From Petrosia ficiformis (taxonomy: Eukaryota > Porifera > Demospongiae > Haplosclerida > Petrosiidae): a stretch of DNA of 64,000 bases. Below, piece by piece: positions 1 through 15,000 of the stretch. The stretch lies in assembly GCA_947044365.1 (NCBI GenBank), contig OX345640.1, positions 6,560,001 to 6,624,000 on the forward strand. Reading direction: 5' to 3'. The notes beneath the pieces were generated by a model, which was not told the DNA's origin, searched no databases, and worked only from the letters and a program-made list of their open reading frames with translations. The stretch's first letter is position 1. Every line of letters begins with the position of its first letter. A program made the position numbers and the translations under genes.

Positions 1-641
1 GAGTTTATACATGAAAAAAGAGGCTTTTGGATAATAAACATTTTTATTGAATCACTTATATTTAAATGCTCCATGTTCAGTCATTTTGTATTATAAGACA
101 ACTAAATTAGGAATGTAAGTGAAGTAATAGTTACTCTTCCTGGATAACAAGACAAGATGGCTTCCTATATACAGTGTATACTGGTAAAATGGCTCAATAG
201 TGATAATTTAAGTGTAAGTATTTGATCAAAATTTACATTATCCAAACTACACAATATACTAATACATATACAAACCAATTGTAAAGTACTTCTTCAAATA
301 TTGTTCAATATTTATCTTGTGTATACTGAAATACAAGCTCTTCACTACACTGTTATACTACATGTAAGTGTTGTCATGGTAATTGGTAATGATGTATCAA
401 TAATACCAATACCTCTGATATTTTCTGTTCTAACTATTTTCTCTGTTTTTCTCTCCTATTTAATAAGCTAACTGCTCCAGTCCATTTTATTACTACACAC
501 AAAGTCACATGTTACTCAATCAGCTAGCCAATCAGATCAGTGAACAGTTTAGAGTGACTGATGATTTGAAATTTTATGTTGGAGAAAGCAACATATATAT
601 GGAAAATGAATATATAGGATCATTACATATTGTCAGCAGAT

Positions 642-835
642 AGATGTGTGGATACAGAGTGTATATGGATGGATGTGTGCACATCCGGACCAATAGATGA
701 GTGGATGGATGCACAGTCGGACCAACGGATGAGTGGATGGATGTGTGCACAGCCAGACCAATAGATGAGTTGATAGATGCACAGTCGGACCAATGGATGG
801 GTGGATGGATGCGCAGCCAGTCCAATAAATAGATA
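642..835. repeat. 32 bp minisatellite, short allele (about 6 units)
   Basis: About six imperfect units of the type GTGGATGGATGCACAGTCGG followed by ACCAATGGATGA (32 bp). It is the same array as 32517..33117 in the duplicated block, where it has grown to about 19 units. Because 32 is not a multiple of three, all three frames stay open and give spurious peptides. Confidence 0.95.
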
Positions 836-3122
836 GATAAATTATTAGGCTTATTAAATTGATGCCTGAATGCCATTAGCACAATTCAGTATAACATGAT
901 ACATCTTTTTGTATTACGTTCAGAATTCGTTTGAGGAAATTAAAAGAAGCGACCTTTTCTTCCTCTTTCTCTGATTATTCCACTCCTTCTTTACTGTTCA
1001 TTCATTCTTTCTTGTTAACAGAACAAGCTTTAAAAGAACCCAAGGATGATCAAATTTGACTACAATAGCAAGTGAGGAATATGCCTCTGTAACCATGGTA
1101 ACACTTGAAGAGATTCATGTGTGTTTTATTATAAATGTATTAATTAACATTTGAATTCAAAGAAGCACATAACAATTATTAGTAGAGTAAGAAGAGTTTG
1201 AGAGCATTCAAAGTGACTATAAACAAGATATTATTACTATTAGTAAGTTAATATCTATACACATGTATATATGTATGCTGTATTTTTATTATTTTCTTCA
1301 TTTCTTTTGCCATACAGGGTAAGGATTATGTATGGGTCTTGGGCTTAGTGTCTTAGGAATTAGATGGGTTTTTGTGTTTATGTTTAGGTCTTTGGCTCAG
1401 AATCATGGGGCCAGGTTAGGTATTAGTTTCAGGCTACATATACAAGTAGATTAGTGAATAATTATCAGTTTGTTACTTATACTGTTTATTTCAGAATACA
1501 CTGATGAAATTCTTATGGACACTAAACAAGAATGAGAAGAGAAGCTCTTTGGAATTGAAATGCTTCATCAAACAGATTCTTTGATTATCCTGCATATAAT
1601 GGAATCCAATGATTGTCAGGAGAACATGAAGTACACAAGTGATAATGTGAGTAGACTGTCTATTTATATGTATGTGTATCTAATTACTATCTATATAATA
1701 CACAATTGTAGCTGTAATTATTTATTAATATGATGACATTTCCACCCATGCAAACATTAATGATCATAACGACATTTGTGTGTGTGTGTGTGTGTTAATT
1801 ATAATTAATTATGTAAGCTTTAATTAGAAATGATTATGAGAAAATGAATTGAATTATTGTCGGAACTTGGATCATGAGATGGAAAGTAAGAAACTCAGAG
1901 TTTGTGAATGTATGAATGATTCTATAATAAATATGTAAGTTTCTACACAATGGAGTTAATTAATAGTTATCAACATAGTACACATCACCTGATTATTTAC
2001 ATTAACATTTTACATTTGTCATAACACGTACCTTTCTCAATTGATTAGATGATCTGGCTCCAGTCCATTCGATATTGTGTTTATCATGATGAAATAATAC
2101 CAATGTGAAGAATAACAATAAAAAATGCATTATGTATATGTATATACTTGTTACTTACTTTCTCACTTTATGTAGATATCATTGAATCCTATGTCAACAG
2201 TCATCCAGTAGCATATGAAGTCAAAATTTTATTGCGTTCTTCTCACATTATGAAACATTGATATTCTTGGAAATGACCTTTTGGGTGAGTTGACGTTTTT
2301 GGGAATGAACATTTTGATAGTTCACATAATGGTACTGATTCAATCATGTAATTATGTATGTATAGTTTGTCTATATCCATGTAAATGTGTACAAAATATT
2401 GAATAATGTTGTTTCTCATATATTGTACAGTTATTAGTTATTGTGGGTGTAGCTGATCATATATTAGGTGGTAATACTGAAGAGATACTTGAGATTTCAT
2501 GTCAATTATGAGGTGTGGTTAATGAAATTTTATGTGAAGTTTGATTATATTTTCATCCTGTAGCAGCTAAGGTGAGTATACATGTACTGTGCTACTGTAT
2601 CCCATAAAAAGTTTACACCTACATTAAAAATTATATGTAATATTTATAGTATATCATACATCTGTGTATTATATAGTTATAATATGATATAGTTAGATGT
2701 GATTTATCAGATTGAGGATGTAAATAATGACCCAAGATGATGCCAATGGGTCCTATGCCACTAGAAACATCCAAATTAGTATTGATATGAGATAGATGGA
2801 TAGATAGATTTATAAATAGATAGATAGATAGTTATGTAGGATTTTAGATATAGAACTGTTACATGTATATAGGTATGCAGTTAGGTACAGGTATATACAT
2901 ATATAGCTATTAATACATATGTAGATAGATAGATAAATTGTGTAGAATGATGTAGATGTACTAGAATTATTAAGATTATGTCATCCCACAGATTTGAATG
3001 TGAAAGAATAAACAAGTCAGTATTTGATAAATAGCATTTCAATGAGGCTAGACAGCTCCATTTCTGGCCAATATGAATGATATCAAGAAACCATAATACT
3101 AATATGATCTGATGTACTGAAA

Positions 3123-3253
3123 TTTTCAGGTCGCTTGAAACATACCTATGCAGTTACAACCAAGGGAATTGACCAATCAAATTTGAGTATCACGTGAATT
3201 AGTAGATTTGATTGGTCTGGGGACTGGGACAAGAATATCAAGCAACCTAAAAA
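3123..3253. mobile_element. Inverted-repeat MITE, 131 bp
   Basis: Ends are inverted: TTTTCAGGTCGCTTGA at the left and TCAAGCAACCTAAAAA at the right, with an inner inverted pair (GACCAATCAAAT / ATTTGATTGGTC). The paralogous copy lies at 39043..39343 and was itself hit by a hAT MITE. Confidence 0.7.
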
Positions 3254-3458
3254 GCATGGTATAACTTATTGCGTATTTTGAATTTGTTTTAGTAGTTGTT
3301 TTTTTTTGTGTATTACCTTGTTACTATGGTAACATCAGCACAGTTGATTACTGTATAATGATAATCATTGCATTGCAACCTCATTGTTGCTATGGTAATA
3401 TGAATACATAATTAAGTATTTTTAGGTAATAGTAGGTATGTATTATGAGAGAATAAAG

Positions 3459-3538
3459 AGACACCAGCTGGGATTTGAACTTGACACTTTCTGATTACTA
3501 TAGTCAGATTCTCTATCATCTGAGCTACTCGAGCCAGG
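3459..3538 (-). repeat. tRNA-derived segment (SINE head or tRNA pseudogene)
   Basis: Read on the minus strand it carries a tRNA-like A box (TAGCTCAGATGATAGAG) and a B box (GTTCAAATCCC) at tRNA spacing. The acceptor stem does not pair, so a functional tRNA is unlikely. A related stretch follows at 3828..3890, and a partly deleted paralogue is near 39565..39625. Confidence 0.6.
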
Positions 3539-3827
3539 CTGAAGAAGAGCACTTCTTAGACAATGTAGACACTTAGGTCAGGCAAATTCAGCTGTGTGTC
3601 TCTTTCTATTGGTAGTTCACTAGTCTAATACCACAACTGTTATGCATGTTCCATCAGAACTTCTTTCAAGGTGGACCAGTAAAACCAATTCCTCTGACCT
3701 GTTGTGGGTGCAACATCGCAAACTAGCTGGCTTCAAAGCGTGTGTGTACTAAGTTATAATTAAAGTATATTAAATGACTAGGTATGTATGATGTGAGAAT
3801 AAAGTGGACACATGTCCAGAAAAAATC

Positions 3828-3890
3828 TGGACTAGCTGTGGTTTGAACCCAAGACCTTCTGATTACTAGTCATATGCTCTATCATCTGGC
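3828..3890 (-). repeat. Second tRNA-Thr(AGT)-like segment
   Basis: The minus strand shows TGACTAGTAATCAGAAGGTC followed by TTGGGTTCAAACC, the anticodon-arm and B-box arrangement of eukaryotic tRNA-Thr(AGT). The 5' half is incomplete, so this is read as a tRNA-derived repeat and not a gene. Confidence 0.5.
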
Positions 3891-4166
3891 AAAAATAATG
3901 GGATCGATAAAGATGGCACAAGTATATAAAAAGATTGTTTGTCCTTCCAAGCTAAAGTTATCACATTTCCCTAACCTCATGATGAATATGAAAGGATCTT
4001 TAGTGGAAGGTTCCTTTCATTTGCAATTATGTGTAGTGAGTGAATGTAATTAGATGTAAGCATTCATTATTTTTTATAATTTAAATGGAAATACTAGTTG
4101 TACTTTAAAAATTACTAATACGAAATTAACAGCTAAATTATGAAGTGTACATATTAATTGTCATAG

Positions 4167-6088
4167 TTACTTAGTCTGTGCTTCTGGTTTGTTTGCATGT
4201 GCTTTGAGTATTTCAATTACCCCTTGTGTGTTATAATAAGATGGACTTGCATGTGCCAGGTCTAATGGTGATCTTCCAACCTGTGTGAAAGTTATACAAC
4301 AATAATAATGATTTTCATAACAAATTTAATAATCATGATTGTCAACTGATTTTGTCATAAACTATTAGTTGTTAATAAAATAAGACAAATGAGGAAGTAG
4401 TTGAGATATTAAATAAAGTAATTAATAATAAATTATTATAATAACACATTTGATAGCCTCAACAAGAAACATGTAATGATGTATAATTACTATGAGATAA
4501 TAATTATAAATAAATTGTTTCTTATTCTCAACTCATAAAACATTTACTTACAATATCTTTTGCAAAGATATCACCTCCATGTGATATCAATGTCTTCACA
4601 ACATCAGTATGACCATGTTCAGATGCATCATGTAATGGAGTTCTACCATACTGTATAATGAAGTAAATTAGTTATCATAATAATAATTCATTTTTATAAT
4701 AGTTTCCATTTTTTATTAAAATGTTCACATGTTCACTCAACAAACAAATTACATTTCTAATTTGATTGAGTATAAAATTATAATATAAATAATTATTGTG
4801 AGTCATATTACATGATTTATACACACAAAATATAACCAGTACAACCAATACAACTAATACTAGTACAATTACTACAACCAGTATAACTAGTAAAACTATT
4901 AAACTAGTACAATTACTACAACCAGTAGATTATGAGCAGCAAACACATGAATGAATATCTAACTGTATAACTTCATGTATTTTCCATTATTGTTTGTTTA
5001 CACAGTTTAATATATAATATTATTATATAGGTGTGTATCGAGGGGGAGTGTTTCACCCCTTCATCACTCACTTGAATGACTCACTGCCCATTGTTTTAGC
5101 CCTACCTATGAAACCTTCTAAGGAGTAAAATCAGACAGTCTGTGTTATCACAGATGGAAGTTCTTTTCTGGCTTCCGTGTTCATAAGCAACTGGTATATA
5201 AAACTAATACAACCAGTACGACTAATACAACTAGTACAACTAATACAACCAGTACAACTAATACAACGAGTACAACTAATACAACTAGTACAACTATTAT
5301 ATACAACAAGTATGACTTGTACAACTAATACAATCAATGTCAATCATCATAATCAATACAACTAGTGTAATGATCACATACAAGCAATACAACTATTACA
5401 ACCTGTATGACAAGTACAACTAATACAACCAGTACAACTATTATAATTATATAATACAACTAGTACAATTATTAGTACAATTGCTATAACTGTCATATAT
5501 AACTAATTCATCTTATTTCATGATTCTAAAGAATTATATATAAAATAACATAATTTTATTTCTTATTCTCACAAAATAAAATATTACTTAAAATTTAATT
5601 ATATATTTTGCATGGATATTGGATATCTCCTTCATGCACCATTAATATAATTATTTACAACATTATCATGACCACATTCAAATGCATCATGTAATGGAGT
5701 ACTATCATACTGAATAGTGAAGTAAATTAGTTATCATAATAATAATTTATAACAGTTCCCAATTTATTAAACACTTCACATGTTCACTGAACAAATAAAT
5801 TAAAGTTCTGCTTTTCAATAAGTATAATAATAGAAATATTAATGAATATTAGTTATATTACATGAACTGTACACTGACACAATATATTAGTTACATTATT
5901 TATTTTGTCTGAATAATAATTTTTCTAGTGCATGTTCATGAAGTAATCATTGTGTTGCAATTATCAAGTATAAACAAGAATGTACTTACCATATCCTTTA
6001 CATTAACATGAGCACCATGTGACAATAACAACTGAACTACTTCAGAATGACCATTGTATGATGCCAAGTGTAAGGGAGTACTCTCTTC
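4167..6088 (-). CDS. Last ankyrin exons and stop of copy 1
   Basis: Exons 5990..6088, 4552..4650 and 4167..4280. The first two each encode one canonical 33-residue ankyrin unit (STPLHLAS...GHSEVVQLLL; RTPLHDAS...GHTDVV). The last encodes a 37-residue degenerate unit beginning VGRSPLDLA and ends in TAA. Acceptors are ...CAG and donors GTAAGT. The final exon of copy 2 differs in its last residues because of a 4-nt duplication, yet also ends at a stop. Confidence 0.85.
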
Positions 6089-9000
6089 CTGTAGGTATAA
6101 CAAATATTAGAAAATAGAATATTCATAAATAAGTGATACAATTATAAAAGATCTTTATTTAATTATTAATAGTACATGTATATAATTATATATATTGTTG
6201 AACTTTATAGTATCATAATGAGTTTTATTATCTTGTAATAATTGTATTAGTTGAATCTAGCTCTAGCTCGTTTCAAATTCAATCAATACATAGTATATAT
6301 GTTCAACCTTGATGTGTATGTATTTGTTATTTTGAAAATATGAGTTAATTACTTAGTAATTAACCCTCATGACCAGATAAGCAGAGGGTTATTGTAATCA
6401 GGTTGTATGTAAGTAAATGTGTTACTAAAATAGTCACAACAAAATCTACAAACACTAATACTATGTTTAAGATAACAACAAACTTGAAAAAGAATAACAT
6501 TTACAAATGAATGCACTAAAGTGCAGAACCCTCGCTAGCTATTGCTAAAACAGCAAGGCTTTAGAACGACTTTGCCTAAGTAACCTATTGCAACAGCCAG
6601 AAACACACCATTCGTATCGAAGTCAATAGTACTCATGAATATGCAAATTATGGGGATAGCATGGCCATCAGATTTCTTGAATACTAGCGAATTTCTGGAC
6701 AAAACTTCACAAACAGCTGTATAAACACTCGTTAGAACGACAGACAAAATCCAAGAAACAAAGCTTCAAAGAGACAAAACTTAGTGTTTCAGTGTTTTCT
6801 GCTGACATCAGCAAAAACGATAATAATTTCAAGATGGCGACAGATCGACGAGTATTTAAACGGCTGTATCTTTTCCATCGAAGAGTATTTCAACAAATCG
6901 CTCATATTACGGGACAATCATAACCAACAAGTTTGAAATTCTACCTTTAAAATCTGCACGAGTGAGTATCCACGAAGTTTGGGTAGAGACACACTCACAC
7001 ACACTCACAAACCGACTACTATAACCCTCCGCCTACGCGCTCGGGTTAATTATACACAAAATATTCAAAGGCCAAATGAAACCACACTCACTATACAATA
7101 GAAACTACACTTTTAATTATAATAGTTGTGGTATATAATTTATTGATTAATCAATAATAACTATAATTAGGATTCTGTATCATCAGTACAATTCATTGAT
7201 TACTTTACATATGAGAGTAAATCTATTATTAATTATACTTATGTTTGTGTCAAATATGTAGCCAAACCAAACCCTACAGGAAGGGTCTGGAATACTGATA
7301 TTCATTTGTTCATTCTGAGTACTACTATAAGTTGATGGGTAATAAGTATATATCTGTCAAGTAGTGTCATATATGAGCTTAATGTCTAAGTAGACAGATA
7401 GTCACACCTACTGACAGATACTTATTACCAACCAGATCAATAAAAGAATTCCAGACTCTTTTTGTTGGGTTGAATCTGGTGACATGAGACTATTTTAGAT
7501 ATCTTAATTAATAGGTATAACACATGAAATTAATTAACCCTTTGAGGACTGAGCCTGTTTTTCAAAACTCTTCCCATTTCCAACACTGGTGACTCTATTG
7601 CATATAATGTGGCCACCGTTCACTTTCTCTATCCCAAACTTGGCTCCTTTTCCGACATGGACTACTACTTCCACCAACTTGCTTACCAGGACTCAAAAGT
7701 CCCCAAGCGCTTCGTAGGATCAAATCAAATGCAGTGCTCTCCATCTTTTGACTGGAACTGGGGCTAACAAAATGACTCCACTGCATGTTGGCACCAGCTA
7801 CACCCACGATTTCAGGTTACACAGCAAGGAAAATGACTCAGGTACCCACCAGAGTGCATGGGTGGGGTCTAAAAATGCAAAACTCGTCACAGCGGAGGGG
7901 CTGCGCCCCCTTCGAACAACTGCATTAACGGGGGGACACCCCCCTTTAAAATTCCCCCATGATTGTTATTTTGGCCAATGGGGGGACGAAAACTCATCAA
8001 CTTTTTTACCCACGTTCATCAGCTTGTACCTGACGCCAATTACAACCATCTGGACAGCTTCGTGTAGCTAGGAACAGACGGCGAACCATGTAGGGGTGAA
8101 ATTTCACATATATGTGACATCAGCCCTCTAAGGGTTAATTAATAATAAGATAATATTACTATAGGTAATGTAAGATAACAGCTATTTGTGGTTACAATGT
8201 TTAGCACATTTTATACAAATTAGTGATATTACTTTGACAAAATTAATATTGAATAATCTTGTACTCAGAGGGTTAATATATTAATCATAGTATGTATATA
8301 AAATAATATAAATGATTATGTTGTATTCACTAAAAAGTGCTAAAATTACTACTCATAAAACAATAGTCATCTTAATGTACAACATGTACAAATTATTACC
8401 ACAATGGAATTTTTAATAAATGTGTACTGAGTAATGGGGTATATGTGGTATGTTAACATTAATGAGGATTTACAAATTAAGTAAAAGAGATCTACAAACT
8501 AAGCTTGTTATATTCCTGATATGTTGACTATGTTCTTATTAATAATACATTATTATATGTAGTCATATTGTAATGGTTACTAGTATGATTATAATACAAT
8601 GATACATAAATTACATGTAAACATGACCTACTAAATGACCAGTAGAGTTTAATACTATATATCTGGCCAAAAATTATTACTTAAATGATAAGAGGAGGAA
8701 TTATGAGAAAAAAGTAGACTACTGAGTTTCTGCGCACGAAAAAGAAACTTCTCAACTCAGTAATAATTATTCATATTATATATACATTTTTCCTATCATT
8801 GCTTTTCAATTTCAAGTGATCATGAAGTAATAATTATCTAAAATCCTTTGTATTATGAATTCGTTTAGATATCAGGTGTAAAAGACTTGTATAATTCTAA
8901 GCTAATGTTCTGAAGTTGTAATTCAATGATTGTAATTAAATTGATTACTTCCTGCGGTTGACCTGTTCTATGACCAAATGATCAGAGGAAATATGATCAT

Positions 9001-12000
9001 CTGTTGGTTAAGTTGTAAAATAGTTCATTCTCTCTAAAATATAACTACAGCTTACAACACGATGTAATTACTAAACAGATTATATTAAAGGCCAAATGTC
9101 AGAAGTCATGAATCTAATTTAAATTATATTCATTTACCTCACTCTGTGCTTCAATATCTCCACCATCAGCAATTAAGAGAGTGATTACTTCAGAATGACC
9201 TCTTACAGATGCCCAGTGTAAAGGGGTCTTTTTGTTCTGTAACATGTAATATATTTACATAACAAATATTGTTATTACACAAATAAGTTGGTATACATGT
9301 GACTCTAGTTACAAATTATAATTGTACTATAATGATTAATAGTGAAGTATAATTATATCCAGTAACTACAAGGTATATAAACAATGATTACTTTTGACAG
9401 TGATAAATATATAATGATTATTATAATAACTTATTTAACTATATAGTTATAATGTATATTATAAGTATTGCAACTGGTTTGATATTCAAAATTGATAAGA
9501 AGAATATGAAATCAAGAATGCTACTTAAATAGTCATGTATTTAATTAAGTGGAAAGTCCATACTTTATTAGTCAGGTTAAAACCATAATTTCAGTTATAG
9601 TTTGTGGATATTATTCAATCAATATACGTGTGCTTGAGTAATTGAACTTAGAAATTTCTCACAAATACATTGTATTACACATGGGGATGAGGTGTGCTGG
9701 GATGTTCCATCAATTAATGGACATGACACATAATAGAATGTACACTCAAGCTGCCATATTACCAGCAGGAAGAAACTGAACTGCTTATAAAAACTGCAAA
9801 CTAATAAGAGTGTAAAACAAATACTATAATATGTTATTGGATTTCAAACATCACTATAAAGCAATTATAGGGATACTTTTTCCTCCTTATATCTTCTGTA
9901 CTTCTTATCAAAAATATGGAGTGCTTATTCATGAAGAATTATTAAAAGCTTTACGTAGTTTACACCTGTTCTGATTAGTAGGTCTCAATGATGGCAATAT
10001 TTTAGTGACTGTGGATGTGAAAATCAGTCATTTGTAAAATAAGAATTATGTTCGTTTCTCAGCTATTTGGACAGGTATCTTCCTAAACTTGGAATGTGGG
10101 TAGGACAACAGCTGCTCTTCCTGTGAGCCAGATATTGTTGGCCAAGTGTGCAAAATCATGGAATAACGAACATTTAAGTATAAGTGTTTGACAAAATTCT
10201 TATTTTACAAATGACTGATTTTCACATCCATGATCACATATTGCCAAACTATAAACAATACAGTGAACTACATATAGTATTGTAAATACATTAATTATGT
10301 GATTTCAAATAAATAACTCACATCATCACAAATGTTAGAGTTAGCTCCATTCTTTAGTAATCTTTCAATAGCATCAGCGTAGTTCATTTTCACTGCTACA
10401 TACAGAGCCTCATCCTATAGTAACATGTTATTATCATAATTATCACTATAGTAAACTTTACTAGTTCTTTTTATAATCAATCTTTACTTACAAGATTATG
10501 AAGTTTTTTATTTCCTCCATTCTTAATAGACTTCTCAATATCTTCATGATTGTTTTTACTCAGTGCTTCAATCACAGCTTTGTCCTATAATAATAATATA
10601 ATTATTATGATAAGTATCAAACAACTATTATCTATTATCTTGTTAATGATATAATTATGTACAGATAATGATTGATAATTTATAAATGGTCATATTACAT
10701 AATTGGTGTGTACTTTTCTTTATGGATATCACAATTACAGTAATTTTCCATGTATATCTAGACATAGACTTGTAATGTGTTTAAAAAAAAATATCTACAC
10801 ATGAAATATAAATGATAGTAATACCAGGACTATACCCTTCAGATTAGTGAATGTAATTAATAGTGTTTTCCATAACCACAAGGAGGTATATTATAATTGA
10901 TTTGTTTCAAGGGATTTCCTGAAAGACTTTGAAGCACATAACAATAAATACAAATAACTTTCAGTGTAATGATTATAGTTTTGCATAATTAATATATTGT
11001 GTGTTCCTTTCATGTTATGGATTCACTTGATACATTATCATATTATATGATATATGTATGCATAATATATTATTATATGGTTGTAATCAAGAATTCTGAG
11101 TACATGTATTCATCTGCTCATATCCATGTACAACCACCTATCAGATTACAACACTCATACTTGTTGATATAATGATTATCAATATTCACTAAAATTAATA
11201 TTAACAGTGAAGATAATTCCATATCACTGGTACATTAATTTAAGTGTGGTGTTATCAATTGAACCAGGAGCCCATAATGACATTGACCACACAGCGTAAG
11301 AATAGGAGTGGTAAACGACCACACATTTAATTAAATTGGTCAAACTGACCGTCTGTTACTATTTTTAGAACCCACATGTATACGCCTTCGTTAAACATGA
11401 CGTCTACATCATGACGATCTCAAAGGTTAGCTATGAAATGAACACGTCTACTATCGGGAAAGTAAGAGGATGTTTGACATCATTGCCTTCTGTCATTGCA
11501 ATGGCTTCACTAGGAACAACTTCACAGTCTACACGAGCCAGAATATCATTCAATTCTTTTCTCTGTTACAAAGGAAACATAGTCAATGTAGTATACAGTA
11601 GCTGTTCGTTTTCTAGAAGCTATATTTAACGAAGGCGTATACACGCGGGTTCTAAAGATTGTAACAGACAGTCAGACAGATAGTTTGACCAATTTCATTA
11701 AATGCGTGGTTGTTTACCGCTCCTAATCTTACGATTTGGGGTCAATGTCATTATGGGCTCCTGATTGAACCGAATATTATGTACCATAATTCCAAAGACA
11801 CCTCGTGAATAAATGCTTTCTCGTTTAGAAGGTTTTGTAAAAGGATAGGAGAAAGGATATGCCTGACCTTAATTGCATGCCTGGGTGTGGTAAATTATAA
11901 CATGTTGTTATTCATAACTGGTAAGTTTATAGTCCAGGAGATGATGTATGAGAAATATAAATGCTATTATGTCACTTTTAATTTGAGGGCAATTGAGAAG

Positions 12001-15000
12001 ACATTTAGAAATTAAAAAAAAATTCTACCTGAATGAACAACCACCAGACTCATTATATCATCAAGTGAAGGAACCAAGAAAAAAATCTCCGCCTGGCTGT
12101 ATATTTGAGGATGCACATTATGTAACATAATTAATGAAACAACATGAAAGATGCCCTCTCTACAAGATATAATATATAGTATTGAGAAAATGTCACTAGT
12201 CAGTATTATAGAAATAAAATCTACTTGAAACTATCATATTTAGTCATCATTATTAGTTTAATGTACCTTCATTTGTTGTTTTTTAAGAGCTTCAATAACC
12301 TCATCTCCTTCAGCTATGTCAAGAGGTGTGCTTCCATACTGTAATAATAAATCTCAATGTAATAAACCATTTTTCATGTAGTATTATAATTATAAAAGTA
12401 ATGAATATAATTATGATTATACATCAATCATTACTGGATGAACACACTATCACTAAAGGTCACTTAAAAATATTCTCATGTATAATATACATGTTTATCT
12501 TTCCTCATTGACCCAATCATATTAAATCACTATACTTATGTTACTTGTCCTATATATAATAGTTATTACATGTGGTTTATCATATAAACACAATATAATA
12601 TCATTTGAGTATAACCTGAGGGATTATTAATATCACTGAGTGTATTTCATATAAACCACATGTAAGTATTTTAGTTTGAAGGGTTTCCATTATGATAATG
12701 ATCATGTAATATATAGTTCACTGGTAAATATAGACTACTTGTGTAATATATCATTGATTCCTGTAATGTTATGACTTTTCCCAATACAAAATTATAGTAG
12801 TCCCTATAGATACATGTACATAGGCTAATGACAAATGACTATTTGACTGAATGAGAAAATGAATTACATCCCTTGTGATTACTATATGTTTACTATATGT
12901 TTAATTATGATATTGAGCTATCTAATGAAAACATATAATTACAATACATATTTGTTTACCTTATTCACTGCATGAACATATCCACTATGTGATATGAGAG
13001 TATTGACAACTTCGGCTCTACCATTCACAGAAGCCACATGTAATGGAGTATGTTTATCCTATAGGAGGTAATATTCAGTGTATAAATGTTTACAAGTGCT
13101 TATAGAGAGACCATTACCCATTTTAAAAAATCAATTTTAAATATATTATATAACATCATAATACTGCATCTATTAACAGTAGAAAAGTCACAACTTTTAT
13201 TCATTTTGTCCAAAGAGGATTGATGAAACTACTAACAGTATACATTGTTTGTGAATATAGTATGATACTTTATAATTATGATAAATTATTATATTATACT
13301 ACTCATAAATATGAACATACCAAATATTAGAAATATTGATAATATTATGATATCAAATTAATGTGTGATTCACACTAGTGTTTTCCTGCAAAGCACTTTT
13401 CTCTTGTAATTATAAATATTAAATATTACAAAGGTTATAGTCTATTAATTTTGAAGAGGCACAGATACACTCAAAGAATGCAAATGAACATGTAATTATA
13501 TACAATATATCATTTGTATACCCTATTCACTGTATGAACATCTCCACCATGTGCTAGTAATATGTTAACAATATCAACATTACCAATCCTAGAAGCATCA
13601 TGTAAGGGAGTGGTTCCATACTACAAGAAGTAAAAGTAACTGTATAATTTTTTACTACTAATATTAATATAAATTATAAATACTTCTTCACATGTTGTAT
13701 TGAGTGATAAATTATGAATATAATACTTATTGTTTAATAACAGTGTTGAATTCATCTAATTTCCCCACTCACTACATAATATGAAATATCATTAGTAGAA
13801 ATAAGTACAGGAGAAATTTATATCATGTGTCTAATTACAAAACTGTTCTACTTGTTGAAGTTATATCTTTTGTTAATAATATTTATAATAGTGAGTGGAT
13901 GGGAATTGTATTTAAAACTATTAACATGTTTGTTGATGTTATATTATAATTGCTATTATTATTATAGTTGTATTGATGATATATTATTATGTATACACAA
14001 TTGTGTATCATGTTATTATGATTATATTTCATTAGTATAATATACTTACAATGTCCCTTAAATGGACATCACCACCATATGATATCAAGAGATTAAGTAT
14101 CTCAATATTCCCTTTCTCAACAGCACAATGTAAAGATGTCTTGTGCTATAAGTAATAAAATATAATATAAACTAACATTCTGTTAATTATTAAACACTAG
14201 TGTATTAATATTATAATAAAGTACATAATAATTATAACATTAATATGGACATTAATTACAATTAACAATTAATGAATAATTATTTATAAACACATGTAAA
14301 TTATATAATTATAAGTGTATAATTTACATACCTCAGGATATGTATGGTGACTGTTTGGATTAGCATTATTTTTAAGTAATTTTTCAACATCACTAATATT
14401 ATTCCTCTGTACTGCTCTATACAGTTGATCATCCTATAGTTTAGTATATATTTCACTACAATACAAATAATATATTATAATATTATTACACATACCAGTT
14501 TCTCTTGTTCTTCTCTTTTCTTTGAATCATCCAAAACTGTATAAATAATTATAATTATAATAATTATTTAGTAAATGATAATTTCTGTTATGTTGGATCA
14601 TTGACATTCAGAATTTAGTATTAATCACATGACCTTTAACCAACTAGAATCCACTACTCAGTCACATGATCATATGAATTAATACATATAATATAAGCAC
14701 AGAGAGACAAGATATAACAGTTAAATATTAAATACATAGTATAATTTTAAAGCAATTATTTACACTTCTATTAGCTATAATTACAATACAAAGTATTCAG
14801 AAATTTTAAACTAAACCACAAAAATACTTTGATAAAATAGAGCAACTGCTAATCTATGAACATTTATTAATAACAAAATAGTATGAATTAATTATTATTA
14901 TCATAATTATGAGGAAATGATTCACCTGTAAGATAATCGAACACTTTAAACATTTCCTATAATGTCATTTTGTTTAAGAAGTTAATTATGCAAGTGAAAT

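Larger units (their letters stand above)
1..4150. repeat. 3' flank of ankyrin gene copy 1, segmental duplication
   Basis: No gene is recognised here. The stretch matches 31826..40020 in the same orientation, with only small differences, once the Ty3/gypsy element, a 161 bp hAT MITE and a longer minisatellite in the second copy are set aside. Both copies end at the stop codon of an ankyrin gene, so the duplication unit included gene plus 3' flank. It contains a short GT run near 1780, GATA-type tetranucleotide runs near 2790-2940, an inverted repeat near 3123 and two tRNA-derived segments. The left edge is cut by the window. Confidence 0.85.

Noticed and set aside
574..882. Open frame rich in Ile-His-Pro-Ser
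   Set aside because: Translation of the 32 bp minisatellite; all frames are open because the unit has no stop codon.
3459..3538. Functional tRNA gene
   Set aside because: A and B boxes are present but the acceptor stem does not pair and the sequence is repeated in a larger dispersed unit.
5131..5365. Cys/Ser/Thr-rich or Gln/Leu/Val-rich small proteins
   Set aside because: Translations of the 18 bp tandem repeat on the two strands.
7748..8071. 107-codon protein gene
   Set aside because: Lies wholly inside the TTAA-flanked MITE, no recognised domain, no conservation to test here.
14928..14968. Extra 31 bp exon between 14536 and 15199
   Set aside because: Splice-like ends are present, but its length breaks the phase and brings in a stop.
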